This document shows positions 1 to 8,200 of a DNA stretch of 64,000 nt, one piece after another. The translations under genes and the position numbers were made by a program. Within the stretch, counting starts at the first letter, position 1. Each line of letters begins with the position of its first letter. Source of the stretch: Pseudarthrobacter sp. NIBRBAC000502772 (GTDB taxonomy: Bacteria > Actinomycetota > Actinomycetes > Actinomycetales > Micrococcaceae); the NCBI RefSeq assembly GCF_006517235.1, contig NZ_CP041188.1, forward strand, positions 3,286,001-3,350,000, read 5' to 3'. Below the pieces are notes generated by a model. The model was given only the letters and a program-made list of their open reading frames with translations, was not told where the DNA came from and did not search any database.

Positions 1-1171
1 ACTTTGCCCAGAACAACTGGGCGGCTTCCGTGGGCGCCAGCGCACTGGCCCGGGCAAGAACCCGCGAATAGCCGTTGAGGTAGATGGCGTCCTGGGCGAG
101 GTAATAGGCGAACTGTTCCTCAGCCAATGTGCCGGCCGCCAGGTCGCGGATGAAATCCAGCCCGTAGATGGCTGCAAGATCCGGCTCCGACGCCCGCCGC
201 AGCGTCTCTGCGAATTCGCCGGCTGCCGGAACCTGTTGCATGTGGTGGAAGTGGTTGATGGGGCCGTTGCCCGCGCCCACCTCAAGTTGGTCAGCGGCCT
301 GCAGCGCGCCCACCAGCCAGGGCTTCACTTTCCGCAATGAGGCTTCCCAATCCCCCAGCCGCGCCTGAGCCGTGGCCATGGCCGCTGACAGCGAGCAGCC
401 GGTGCCATGGCTGTTGCGCGTGGGGATCCTGTCCCCGCTCACTTCCACCACCTCCCGGGCGAGCAGCCCGGCAGCGTTGACCAGGGCATCCGGGCACGCA
501 CCGCCGTCGAGATGGCCGCCCTTGACCAGGACGGTGGCACCGGTCGCGGCGGACAACCGCTGCCCCTGCCCGAGCGCGTCGTGCCATTGCCTCGCCTGCG
601 GCTCCCCCACCAGGATGGCCAGTTCCGCCAGGTTGGGGGTGATCAGGTCCGCGAGCGGGAGCATCTCCCGCAGGGCCGCCTCGGCAGACTCCTGCAGCAG
701 CCGGTCGCCGCTCGTGGCCACCATCACCGGATCAAGAACGACGACGGCGGGACGCACCTTTTCCAGCCAGTCGCGGACCACGCCTATCACCGCAGCGTCG
801 CCCAGCATGCCGATCTTGACCGCGTCGATGGTGATGTCATCGCTGATGGCATCGAGCTGCTGGCCCAGGAAGGACGCCGGCGGGACGTGAACCGCCTGGA
901 CCCCCTGGGTGTTTTGGACCGTCAGCGCGGTGATCGCCGCCATGCCGTAGCCGCCAAGGGCTGCAATGCTTTTGAGGTCGGCCTGGACGCCCGCGCCCCC
1001 TGAAGGGTCCGATCCGGCAATGGACAGCACCCGCGGGACGTCACGCAGCACCCGGACCGCAGAAGATCGGCCTGGTCCGGGCTGGACCTCAGCCCGGGTT
1101 GCTGGGGTCTCCGGCAGGGTCGCCGCGGGTGTTGCAGGAGGAAGGACAGAAGTTGAAGCCAAAGGAGACAT
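1..1171 (-). CDS. thiD: ThiD-TenA fusion: HMP(-P) kinase with thiaminase II-like domain (3' end outside window)
   Basis: Thiamine salvage/biosynthesis. The N-terminal kinase phosphorylates hydroxymethylpyrimidine and its monophosphate; the TenA domain normally hydrolyses aminopyrimidine precursors. After a ~45-residue Pro/Ala-rich leader comes the ThiD nucleotide/substrate loop AGSDPSGGAGVQADLK (about residues 52-67), and near residue 257 the ThiD anion-hole motif SHGTGCSLSAA. From about residue 300 the frame runs without a stop into TenA-like sequence (HFHHMQQ, EEQFAYYLAQDAIYLNGY). The frame is open from the ATG at 1171 to the window edge (390 codons), so the two domains are one protein. The ATG lies directly behind the TPP riboswitch, which fixes the start. 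The gene continues beyond position 1. Confidence 0.93.
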   Translation of the reverse strand, partial: MSPLASTSVLPPATPAATLPETPATRAEVQPGPGRSSAVRVLRDVPRVLSIAGSDPSGGAGVQADLKSIAALGGYGMAAITALTVQNTQGVQAVHVPPASFLGQQLDAISDDITIDAVKIGMLGDAAVIGVVRDWLEKVRPAVVVLDPVMVATSGDRLLQESAEAALREMLPLADLITPNLAELAILVGEPQARQWHDALGQGQRLSAATGATVLVKGGHLDGGACPDALVNAAGLLAREVVEVSGDRIPTRNSHGTGCSLSAAMATAQARLGDWEASLRKVKPWLVGALQAADQLEVGAGNGPINHFHHMQQVPAAGEFAETLRRASEPDLAAIYGLDFIRDLAAGTLAEEQFAYYLAQDAIYLNGYSRVLARASALAPTEAAQLFWAK

Positions 1172-1246
1172 CCCTTCGCCGGTGCTAACCGGACAGGTTC
1201 AACGGGTGTGGATCTCAGCCGGCTCTCTGCGCGGCACCCCGTGTCA
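1172..1246 (-). promoter_or_regulatory. TPP riboswitch (THI element) upstream of thiD-tenA
   Basis: Read on the minus strand the segment carries the conserved THI-box blocks in order: GGGGTGCC, GGCTGAGAT, ACCC, GAACCTG, then CGGTTAGCACCGGCGAAGGG. These are the hallmark strings of TPP aptamers. The last block ends exactly at the start codon, and its GAAGGG is the only purine-rich ribosome-binding candidate. Binding of TPP would therefore be expected to hide the Shine-Dalgarno sequence (translational off-switch). No separate expression platform fits in the space. Confidence 0.93.
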
Positions 1247-1252
1247 GTCACC

Positions 1253-1258
1253 AGCCTA
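1253..1258 (-). promoter_or_regulatory. Probable -10 box of the thiD-tenA transcript
   Basis: TAGGCT on the minus strand, about 7 nt before the first conserved base of the TPP aptamer. It matches the TANNNT pattern seen before several other genes in this window. It would start the RNA at about 1246, so the 5' leader would consist almost only of the riboswitch. No convincing -35 was found. Confidence 0.5.
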
Positions 1259-1283
1259 GCGTTCCTCGCGACTTAACGCCGGA

Positions 1284-1324
1284 CGCCCGGACGCAGCCTG
1301 TGAATCACAGGCTGCGTCCGGGCG
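1284..1324 (-). terminator. Perfect 20-bp inverted repeat at the 3' end of rne
   Basis: Arms at 1284-1303 and 1305-1324 are exact reverse complements (core GCCCGGACGCAGCCTGTGA) around a single central base, 30 nt past the rne stop. There is no U-tract on the minus side (GTTAAGTC follows), as is common for actinobacterial hairpin terminators. It also separates rne from the thiD promoter. Confidence 0.65.
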
Positions 1325-1353
1325 CCGTTGTATTGGCTTGCCCTGCTGCTTGG

Positions 1354-4300
1354 TCAGAGCTCCGAGGCCGGAACCCCTACGCCCAGGATGATGGGCGCGT
1401 TGGCGGCAACCGGCTTGTCGGCCACAGGAGCCTTGACGGGCTCCGGTGCCTTGGCGGCGTGGGTGTGTCCGGCGGCAGCCGCCGGAACGGCTTCGTGATG
1501 CTCTACGGACGTGGCGTTGGCTGCGCCCTGGGCACGGCTGGCACTCCGGTTCCGCCGGGGACGGCGGGCGCGGGGCTCCTCGGTGTGGTCGGAGTAATCC
1601 CTCTCCGCCGCGGCTGGCTGCTGCTGGCGGGCAGGTTCGGCCGCCCGGCTTTCAGTTGCATGAACTGCCGGCAGCGTGCTTTCCGCTACAGGAGCCGGCT
1701 CACCAAGGTGGGCGAAGGCCTCCGCGAGGCGGTCAAGTGTCAGGGCAGGTGCGTGCGGCTGGTCATCGTGGTGCGCAACGAACGGAAGCACCACCTGCTC
1801 GCCGCCGAATGTCAGCACTGCGGCCGGGCGGCCGCTGGAGTCCGTTTCGGACTGCCCAACCGGAGCCGGCACTGGAGCCGCAGGCTGCCGGCCCGCGGCA
1901 GCTGATGCGTGCGCCACCTCGTCGTCATGCAGATGCGCAGCGTGGGCTGCGGCCGCAATGTTCGCAAGCGCCGCCCGCGTGGCCTCCGCCTTCGCATGGC
2001 GCTCGGCATCGCTGGCCTCCGGGTGGACCGTGTGGATCTGCACCGGAGCTGCCGGTGCTGTTTCCAGCGGCTGGCCACTCCGTCCGCGGCGGCGCTTCCG
2101 GTCAGTGCGGCCACCCGGCTGGCTGTCCGGGCGCTGGCTGTCAGTCCGCACGCTGTCAGTGCGCTGGGCTTCCGGGCGGCTGTCTACCCGCTGCACGTGG
2201 TGCTCCGCGGCTACCGTGTTGGCGCGGCGGTGTTCCACGGGGTCGTCGTGGGTGACAATTCCGCGGCCTGCACAGGTTTCACACTGCTCGCCGAAGACTT
2301 CCAGGAGCCCGGTGCCCATGCGCTTGCGCGTCATCTGCACGAGGCCCAGCGAGGTCACTTCGGCCACCTGGTGCTTGGTCCGGTCGCGGCCCAGGCATTC
2401 CACCATGCGGCGCAGGACAAGGTCGCGGTTGGATTCGAGGACCATATCGATGAAGTCGATGACGATGATGCCGCCGATGTCGCGGAGCCGGAGCTGCCGG
2501 ACCACTTCTTCAGCTGCCTCGAGGTTGTTCTTGGTGACGGTTTCCTCGAGGTTGCCGCCGCTGCCGGTGAACTTGCCGGTATTGACGTCCACCACGGTCA
2601 TGGCTTCGGTGCGGTCAATGACCAGCGAGCCGCCCGAAGGCAGGAAGACCTTGCGTTCCAGGGCCTTGTGGATCTGCTCATCGATCCGCCACGCAGCGAA
2701 GATGTCCTGGTCCTTGGTCCACTTTTCCAAGCGGCCCACGAGGTCCGGGGCCACATAGGTGACGTAAGCCTCGATGGTGTCCCAGGCCTCTTCACCGGAG
2801 ACGATCAGCTTGGAGAAGTCCTCGTTGAAGACATCACGGACCACCTTGATGGTGAGGTCAGGTTCGCCGTAGAGCAGCTCCGGCGCGAGGATCTTGGTGG
2901 ACGTGGACTGGCTTTCGATGCCCTCCCACTGCGCGCGCAGCCGGTTGATGTCGTGTGTGAGCTCCTCTTCCGAGGCGCCTTCGGCAGCGGTGCGGACGAT
3001 GACGCCGGCGTGCTCCGGGAGGCGGTCCTTGAGGATGCGCTTGAGGCGGTTTCGCTCGACGTCGGGCAGTTTGCGGGAGATTCCGGTCATGGAGCCGCCA
3101 GGCACATAGACCAGGTAGCGGCCGGGCAGCGAGATCTGGCTGGTCAGGCGTGCACCCTTGTGGCCCACGGGATCCTTGGTGACCTGGACCAGGACGGTGT
3201 CGCCGGACTTGAGCGCGTTTTCGATCCGGCGCTGCTTGCCTTCGAGGTTAACTGCCTCCCAGTTCACTTCACCGGCGTACAGGACGGCGTTGCGGCCGCG
3301 TCCGATGTCAACAAACGCCGCTTCCATGGACGGCAGGACGTTCTGCACCTTGCCGAGGTAGACGTTGCCGATCAGGGAGTCCTGCTGGGTCTTGGAAACA
3401 AAGTGCTCGGCCAGGACGCCGTCTTCGAGGACGCCGATCTGGATTCTGTCGTCGCGCTGGCGGACGATCATCTGCCGGTCAACTGATTCGCGGCGGGCCA
3501 GGAACTCGGCCTCGGTGATGACCGTGCGGCGGCGGCCCGTGTCGCGGGATTCGCGGCGGCGCTGCTTCTTGGCTTCGAGGCGCGTGGAACCCTTGACTGA
3601 GGTGACGCGGTTGTTGACCGGCGCTTCGGTCGCGGCGCGCGGCGCGCGGACACGGGTCACCGTGTTGGGCGGGTCGTCGCCTTCGCCGCCGGTCAGTTCC
3701 AGATCCTGGTCGCCACGGCGGCGGCGGCGGCGACGGCGGGACGTCACGCCCTCATCGGCCTGCCCGGCGGACTCCTCATCGGTTTCTTCGGCTGCGCCTT
3801 CGTCGCCTTCGGTTTCCCCGTCAGCATCGCTTTCGCCTGTGCGGCTGCGGCCACGGCGGCCACGGCTGCGGCGCCTGCGGCGGCCGTTGGCGTCGTCCGC
3901 TTCGCCGTCTTCGGCGTCGTCCTCTTCCGGCTCTTCAACCGCGGCAGCAACCGGCGCGGGGCGGACCACGGTGCTGAGGTCGGGGGCCTGGAAAAGCACC
4001 GACGTGGTGGACGCCGGCTCAAGGAAGAGTGAACTGAACGGGCTGGCAGTCTCAGCAGCAGCCGGCTCTTCAAGCGGCGCGGCGGCAGCATTGACCGGGG
4101 CAACGGCGGCAGCATTGACGGGGGCGACGGCGGCTGCTGCGGGCTCGGCGGCCTCCGCAGCGGCGACTTCCTCTGCTTCGGGGGCCAGCGTTGCTGCAGT
4201 TGCAGGGGCTGCCTGCTCTGGAGCGGCCTGTTCCACGGCCGCGGGTGCGATGTCGGGGGCAGAGGTTTTGCGCGTGGCCACGCGGCGGCGGCGGACAGGC

Positions 4301-4665
4301 TTGGTCTCCGCTGCAGCCTCGGGGGCTGCGGCTCCGGCCTCAGGTTCGACGGCGGGCTCTACGACGGTCTCGGTAACAACGGCGGCAGGTGCCTCCAGAA
4401 CCTCAGCAGCGAAGGCCGGCAACGGTTCGGCGGTCTCGACCTTCTTACGTGCGCGGGTGCGGCGGACCGGCGCCTTAGGCTCCGGTGCGGCGTCCGTCGC
4501 AGGCTCAGCCTCGGCCGCCTCCTTTACCGGTGCGGAATCTGCTACCGGTGCGGAATCTGCGGCCTTCGGCACTGCCTTCCGGCGTGTCCGGGTGGCCTTC
4601 TTGGGCGCTTCCGTGGCCTCGGCGACGGCTTCATCATTAACGGCTGGTGTTTGTTCGTTTTCCAT
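1354..4665 (-). CDS. rne: Ribonuclease E/G
   Basis: Endoribonuclease for mRNA turnover and rRNA/tRNA processing. Start chosen at ATG 4665 (MENEQTPAV), preceded by AGGAG; the open frame runs 84 codons further upstream but that part is not RNase E-like. Product 1103 aa. Residues 1-390 are an Ala/Pro/Glu-rich disordered arm with Arg-rich patches (RRRRRSRGRRGR, RRRRRRRRGD). The S1/5'-sensor core begins about residue 398. DNase I-like catalytic aspartates sit in TVVDVNTGKF (~690) and IIVIDFIDM (~735). The zinc-link cysteines are CETC (~797), followed by a second disordered arm. This arm-core-arm layout is typical of actinobacteria. The N-arm carries small internal duplications (VAPVNAAA twice, ADSAPV twice). 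Confidence 0.97.
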   Translation of the reverse strand: MENEQTPAVNDEAVAEATEAPKKATRTRRKAVPKAADSAPVADSAPVKEAAEAEPATDAAPEPKAPVRRTRARKKVETAEPLPAFAAEVLEAPAAVVTETVVEPAVEPEAGAAAPEAAAETKPVRRRRVATRKTSAPDIAPAAVEQAAPEQAAPATAATLAPEAEEVAAAEAAEPAAAAVAPVNAAAVAPVNAAAAPLEEPAAAETASPFSSLFLEPASTTSVLFQAPDLSTVVRPAPVAAAVEEPEEDDAEDGEADDANGRRRRRSRGRRGRSRTGESDADGETEGDEGAAEETDEESAGQADEGVTSRRRRRRRRGDQDLELTGGEGDDPPNTVTRVRAPRAATEAPVNNRVTSVKGSTRLEAKKQRRRESRDTGRRRTVITEAEFLARRESVDRQMIVRQRDDRIQIGVLEDGVLAEHFVSKTQQDSLIGNVYLGKVQNVLPSMEAAFVDIGRGRNAVLYAGEVNWEAVNLEGKQRRIENALKSGDTVLVQVTKDPVGHKGARLTSQISLPGRYLVYVPGGSMTGISRKLPDVERNRLKRILKDRLPEHAGVIVRTAAEGASEEELTHDINRLRAQWEGIESQSTSTKILAPELLYGEPDLTIKVVRDVFNEDFSKLIVSGEEAWDTIEAYVTYVAPDLVGRLEKWTKDQDIFAAWRIDEQIHKALERKVFLPSGGSLVIDRTEAMTVVDVNTGKFTGSGGNLEETVTKNNLEAAEEVVRQLRLRDIGGIIVIDFIDMVLESNRDLVLRRMVECLGRDRTKHQVAEVTSLGLVQMTRKRMGTGLLEVFGEQCETCAGRGIVTHDDPVEHRRANTVAAEHHVQRVDSRPEAQRTDSVRTDSQRPDSQPGGRTDRKRRRGRSGQPLETAPAAPVQIHTVHPEASDAERHAKAEATRAALANIAAAAHAAHLHDDEVAHASAAAGRQPAAPVPAPVGQSETDSSGRPAAVLTFGGEQVVLPFVAHHDDQPHAPALTLDRLAEAFAHLGEPAPVAESTLPAVHATESRAAEPARQQQPAAAERDYSDHTEEPRARRPRRNRSASRAQGAANATSVEHHEAVPAAAAGHTHAAKAPEPVKAPVADKPVAANAPIILGVGVPASEL

Positions 4666-5119
4666 ATGTGGCAACACTCCTGCCCCTGGCGTACCGCCAC
4701 ATCCGGCACCCATTGGGGCACATATTGTCAAAACCCGCAGGCGTTGACAGAAGTCAAGTGGATACTCCCAGGTTCGCACCGGCAGAGGGGTGCGGCAGCC
4801 CGTGGGAGCCGTCGGCTGTGTCCTGAAACCCGTTGTTCTACACGCCACAACCAGGTGCCGACCAATGGAATTGCGGGAAGCCGGATCAGAGAATCCGAAG
4901 CCTGCCCTGCTCATCATTGGCGGTCTTGAAACAAGCCACCGGACCGGAGTCCGAATGTGGGTCGGCCTCCAGCCATGTTCATTCTCTCACACCCGGGCTG
5001 AAAGGCGGCGGAACCACGGGCAACGGATCGGTACATGAGTGCGCTGACTGAATGCTGCTTGCAGCCACCGGCGTTACAATCGGGGCAAGGAGCACCCGAA
5101 GCAAAGGACGCCACACACC
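4666..5119. other. Intergenic region between rne and the VKOR gene
   Basis: 454 bases holding the divergent 5' regions of rne (minus) and the VKOR gene (plus). TTGAC-type strings occur twice on the minus strand near 4733-4760 but none pairs with a convincing -10. On the plus side TACAAT at 5075-5080 is a good -10 candidate for the VKOR gene, with transcription expected near 5087. The short open frames here lack ribosome-binding sites and recognisable content; I see no gene. Confidence 0.5.
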
Positions 5120-5794
5120 ATGCCCAGCATTTCCTCCCACGGCACCGACACGCCGGCTGCCTCCCCTCCTGCGGAGCCGTTAGCCGCCACGCCCGGGAGC
5201 GTGCCGCCGATGGCACGCAACCGGCCCTTCGGGTGGCTATTGGTCATCACCGGCGCCATCGGCTGGCTGGCCTCCGGAGCGCTGGTCCTGGAAAAGCTCG
5301 CTGTCCTCGAGGATCCGAATCACGTAACGGCCTGCGACGTTAATCCGTGGATCTCCTGCGGCCAGGTTATGCAGACGTGGCAGAGCTCGGCGTTCGGGTT
5401 CCCTAACATGTTCATTGGCATCGTGGCGTTCGCCGTCATCATCACAGTGGGCATGGCCCTGCTCTCCGGCGCCACGTTCGCACGCTGGTACTGGGCAGGA
5501 CTCCAGGCCGGCGTCACGCTCGGCTTCGCGTTTGTGGTGTGGCTCTGGTCCCAGGCCCTCTACGACATCCACATCCTGTGCCCGTTCTGCATGATTGTCT
5601 GGGCCGCGATGATCCCGCTCTTCGTCTGGGTAACCATCCGAAACGTCGTCCACGGCATCATCCCCGTCCCCTCAGGTGCAGCACGCGTGCTGGGCGAATC
5701 AGGCTGGATCATCACGGCGTTGCTGTACGTGGCAGTCATCGCCAGCATCTTCTTCGCGTTCATCCAGGTGTTTGCCGGAACCTCAGGCTTCTAA
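5120..5794 (+). CDS. Vitamin K epoxide reductase (VKOR) family membrane protein
   Basis: Integral membrane thiol oxidoreductase. Bacterial VKOR homologues re-oxidise DsbA-type partners and pass electrons to quinone, supporting disulfide formation in exported proteins. Visible features: about 35 polar N-terminal residues, then four to five hydrophobic segments; the conserved loop cysteines in CDVNPWISCG (~73-82) and the redox CxxC in CPFC (~155-158), with the intervening FGFPN motif typical of the family. Length 224 aa is normal for the stand-alone actinobacterial form without a fused thioredoxin domain. Start is the ATG at 5120 with an AAAGGA-like site. A partner DsbA is not adjacent. Confidence 0.93.
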   Translation: MPSISSHGTDTPAASPPAEPLAATPGSVPPMARNRPFGWLLVITGAIGWLASGALVLEKLAVLEDPNHVTACDVNPWISCGQVMQTWQSSAFGFPNMFIGIVAFAVIITVGMALLSGATFARWYWAGLQAGVTLGFAFVVWLWSQALYDIHILCPFCMIVWAAMIPLFVWVTIRNVVHGIIPVPSGAARVLGESGWIITALLYVAVIASIFFAFIQVFAGTSGF

Positions 5795-5834
5795 CGCGGA
5801 CCCCGCACAAACGCACAAAGGCGCCAACGGACAA

Positions 5835-5916
5835 GCGCGAACGGACACTTGAGGCCCCGGTTTCCCGGGGCCTCAAGTGTCCGTTCGCGCTGTGGACTCA
5901 AATGTCCGTTCGCGCA
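5835..5916. repeat. Intergenic palindrome, family A copy 1, plus an extra half-copy
   Basis: Perfect 26-bp arms at 5835-5860 and 5865-5890 begin with GCGCGAACGGACACTT; 4 bases lie between them. A further partial copy ATGTCCGTTCGCGCA follows at about 5902-5916. The same arm occurs at 58420-58476 behind another gene. It lies between the convergent 3' ends of the VKOR gene and ndk, so it could also act as a bidirectional terminator, but there is no U-tract. Sharing the arm with a distant site argues for a dispersed REP-like element. Confidence 0.8.
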
Positions 5917-5931
5917 GTTCGCGGGTGGACT

Positions 5932-6351
5932 TTAGTCCTGGAACCAGATCTTGATTTCGCGCTCGGCCGAGTCCACGGAGTCAGAGCCGTGGACCAGGTT
6001 CTGCTGGACCTTCAGGCCCCAGTCGCGGCCGAAGTCGCCACGGATGGTGCCGGGAGCCGCAGTGGTGGGATCCGTAGTGCCGGCCAGGGACCGGAAGCCT
6101 TCAATGACGCGGTGGCCTTCGAAGATCGCGGCCACCACCGGTCCGCTGAGCATGAATTCAACGAGGGGCTCGTAGAACGGCTTGCCCACGTGTTCTTCGT
6201 AGTGCTGCTCCAGCAGTTCCCGGCTGGCGTCAACCTTCTTCAGTTCGGCGAGGGTGTAGCCTTTGGCCTCAATGCGGCCCAGGATGGCGCCGCTGAGGTT
6301 GCGGGCAACGCCGTCGGGCTTGATCAGTACCAGGGTGCGCTCAATGGTCAT
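5932..6351 (-). CDS. ndk: Nucleoside diphosphate kinase
   Basis: Transfers the gamma phosphate from ATP to NDPs through a phospho-histidine. The start at ATG 6351 gives [15 protein letters not shown], the standard NDK N-terminus; 139 aa is the usual bacterial length. Seen: KPDGV at ~11-15 and the active-site motif NLVHGSDS with the catalytic His near residue 118. The open frame extends 49 codons further 5' but only across the spacer and the end of the preceding gene. It is the last gene of the run ileS-folC-DUF4233-ndk, 38 nt after the DUF4233 stop, so it probably belongs to the T-box-controlled transcript. Confidence 0.97.
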   Translation of the reverse strand: MTIERTLVLIKPDGVARNLSGAILGRIEAKGYTLAELKKVDASRELLEQHYEEHVGKPFYEPLVEFMLSGPVVAAIFEGHRVIEGFRSLAGTTDPTTAAPGTIRGDFGRDWGLKVQQNLVHGSDSVDSAEREIKIWFQD

Positions 6352-6389
6352 AGCTGCTCCAATGCGTAATGGGTGGTTTCGGGACAATT

Positions 6390-6836
6390 CTACGAGGCTT
6401 CCGGGGTGTCCCCGTGCGACGCGTTCCACTCGGCCTGGTCGCGTTCGCGCTTTGCGGCTTCGGAGTCGATCCGGATGCCGGTGCGGATCCCATACCACCA
6501 GGCCAGGCCGAACAGCCCGCCCACAAGGAACATCATGGGCTCAACGATGCCCGTCAGGATCAGCACAATCTGCAGGATCCAGCCCAGTCCCACGCCCCAG
6601 GGCTTGGATAGCACCGCGCAGGCCAGGATCATCACCACGCTCAGTGCGATGCCGATGCCCAGGATCAGCGCCGGCGGAAACTCGCCGCGCCTAAGTCCAA
6701 AGACGGCCAGCGTTGCGAAAAAGACCACAAACGCTTCAAGCAGCAGGACGGTGGAGGCAAACATCACCTTGGTGGACCGGCGCTTCTTGGGCATTCCCGG
6801 GCGCCACTCGCGCTGCGCTTTGGTCAGCTTCGCCAC
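6390..6836 (-). CDS. DUF4233 family membrane protein
   Basis: Small membrane protein of unknown function that in actinobacteria usually sits directly after folC. The start GTG at 6836 ([11 protein letters not shown]) is 2 nt after the folC stop and has GGAGG 7 nt upstream, which overrules the longer open frame. 148 aa, with a basic N-terminus (~1-25) followed by three to four hydrophobic helices ([42 protein letters not shown]; the last ends in WWYGIRTG) and an acidic/basic tail. The tight coupling suggests co-expression with folC, but no activity is known. Confidence 0.9.
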   Translation of the reverse strand: MAKLTKAQREWRPGMPKKRRSTKVMFASTVLLLEAFVVFFATLAVFGLRRGEFPPALILGIGIALSVVMILACAVLSKPWGVGLGWILQIVLILTGIVEPMMFLVGGLFGLAWWYGIRTGIRIDSEAAKRERDQAEWNASHGDTPEAS

Positions 6837-6838
6837 GG

Positions 6839-8197
6839 CTAGGCCTCCGTCTTTCCGAGCAGGATCCGGGCTTCCGCCACCAGGGTGATGGACCCCGTCA
6901 CCAGCACGCCGCCGGAGAGGTCGTCGCTGGCTTCGGCGCGTTCCACGGCCCATTCGAGGGCGTCGTCGAGCTTCTCAGCAATGTGGATGTTGTCTTCGCC
7001 GAAGCCCATTTCCACCGCCAGTTCAGCAAGTTCGGCCGCGGGCACTGCCCGCGGCGAGTTGGACTGGGTAAAGCAGTATTCCTGGGCGATCCCGCCCAGG
7101 GACTCCTTGAGCTGGCGCAGGATCTCTTCGGCGTCCTTCTCCTTCAGGACTCCCACTACCGGCACCAGCCGGGTGAAGGTGAAGGCCTCCTGGATGGCCT
7201 CGGCCGAGACCCGGATGCCGTCCGGGTTGTGGGCCGCGTCAACAATGATGGTGGGCGCCGTCCGGACAACCTCAAGGCGGCCGGGGGACGTGACGGATGC
7301 GAAGGCCTCCTGGAGCACCTCGGCGTCAAGTTCCTTCTCGCCGCCGAAGAAGGCCTCAAGGGCTGCCACGGCCACTGCCGCGTTCTGGGCCTGGTGCGCG
7401 CCGTGCAGCGGCAGCAGCAGTTCCGGGTACCGGCCGGCGATGCCCTGGATGCTCACCACCTGGCCGCCCACGGCGACCGTCCGGGATTCAACGCCGAACT
7501 CCACACCTTCAAACCGGAAAGGGACTGCCACTTCCTTGGCCTTTTCGAGCAGCACCTGCGCAGCATCAACGGGCTGCGAGGCACTGATGAGGTAACCGCC
7601 GGGCTTGATGATGCCGGCCTTCTCATAGGCAATGTCCTCGGTGGTGTCGCCCAGCAGGTCGGTGTGGTCCAGCGAGATGGGGGTAACCACCGAAACCAGG
7701 CCGTCGCCCACGTTGGTGGCATCGGTGATGCCGCCCAGGCCCACCTCGATCACGGCCACGTTGACGGGCTGGTCCGCGAAGATCGCGAAGCCCAGGATGG
7801 TCAGGCACTCGAAGTACGTGAGCCGGGGCTCCCCCGCTGCTGTGAGTTCGTCGTCGACGATCTGCAGGTACGGGCGGATCTCGTCCCAGATCCGGACGAA
7901 CGTTTCGTCAGAAACGGGGTGGCCGTCGATGCTGATCCGCTCGGTGACCTTGGACAGGTGCGGGCTGGTGTAGCGGCCGGTACTCAGGCCGTGCGCGCGC
8001 AGCCCGGCCTCGATCATCCGTGCCGTGGAGGTCTTGCCGTTGGTGCCGGTCACATGGATGATCGGGAATGCCTTGTTGGGCTCCCCCAGCACGTCCATCG
8101 CCCGGAACAGCGGCGCGAGACGCGGCTCCATCTTGTTTTCCGGCGCACGCCCCAGCAGCTCGGCGTAGACACTTTCCACGGAGAATTCGTCAGTCAT
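6839..8197 (-). CDS. folC: Bifunctional folylpolyglutamate synthase / dihydrofolate synthase
   Basis: Mur-ligase-family enzyme that adds glutamate to dihydropteroate and elongates folate polyglutamate tails, using ATP in the cytoplasm. The P-loop is IHVTGTNGKTSTARMIEAGL (~47-66), with the folate-loop/Mur region YFECLTILGFAIFADQPVNV and the C-domain VDAAHNPDG (~320). 452 aa, normal for the family. Start ATG 8197 is 3 nt after the ileS stop and 2 nt separate its stop from the next gene, so ileS, folC and DUF4233 are one translationally packed unit. Confidence 0.96.
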   Translation of the reverse strand: MTDEFSVESVYAELLGRAPENKMEPRLAPLFRAMDVLGEPNKAFPIIHVTGTNGKTSTARMIEAGLRAHGLSTGRYTSPHLSKVTERISIDGHPVSDETFVRIWDEIRPYLQIVDDELTAAGEPRLTYFECLTILGFAIFADQPVNVAVIEVGLGGITDATNVGDGLVSVVTPISLDHTDLLGDTTEDIAYEKAGIIKPGGYLISASQPVDAAQVLLEKAKEVAVPFRFEGVEFGVESRTVAVGGQVVSIQGIAGRYPELLLPLHGAHQAQNAAVAVAALEAFFGGEKELDAEVLQEAFASVTSPGRLEVVRTAPTIIVDAAHNPDGIRVSAEAIQEAFTFTRLVPVVGVLKEKDAEEILRQLKESLGGIAQEYCFTQSNSPRAVPAAELAELAVEMGFGEDNIHIAEKLDDALEWAVERAEASDDLSGGVLVTGSITLVAEARILLGKTEA

Positions 8198-8200
8198 GGC

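Noticed and set aside
3718-3745. GGCGGCGGCGGCGACGGCGG-type microsatellite
   Set aside because: It encodes the Arg run of the RNase E arm, so it is explained by protein content rather than being a separate repeat element.
3365-4747. 460-codon plus-strand frame opposite rne, and a 525-codon frame at 1909-3486
   Set aside because: Antisense to RNase E. The Ser/Arg/Ala-rich translations mirror the Ala/Glu/Pro codons of rne; no ribosome-binding site or family motif.
4666-4917. 84-codon N-terminal extension of the rne frame
   Set aside because: Lies in the promoter region, lacks a ribosome-binding site, and the internal ATG 4665 has AGGAG and the usual actinobacterial N-terminus.
4651-5051. Several 60-100-codon frames between rne and the VKOR gene
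   Set aside because: Mutually overlapping, no ribosome-binding site, no conserved features; the region is the double promoter spacer.
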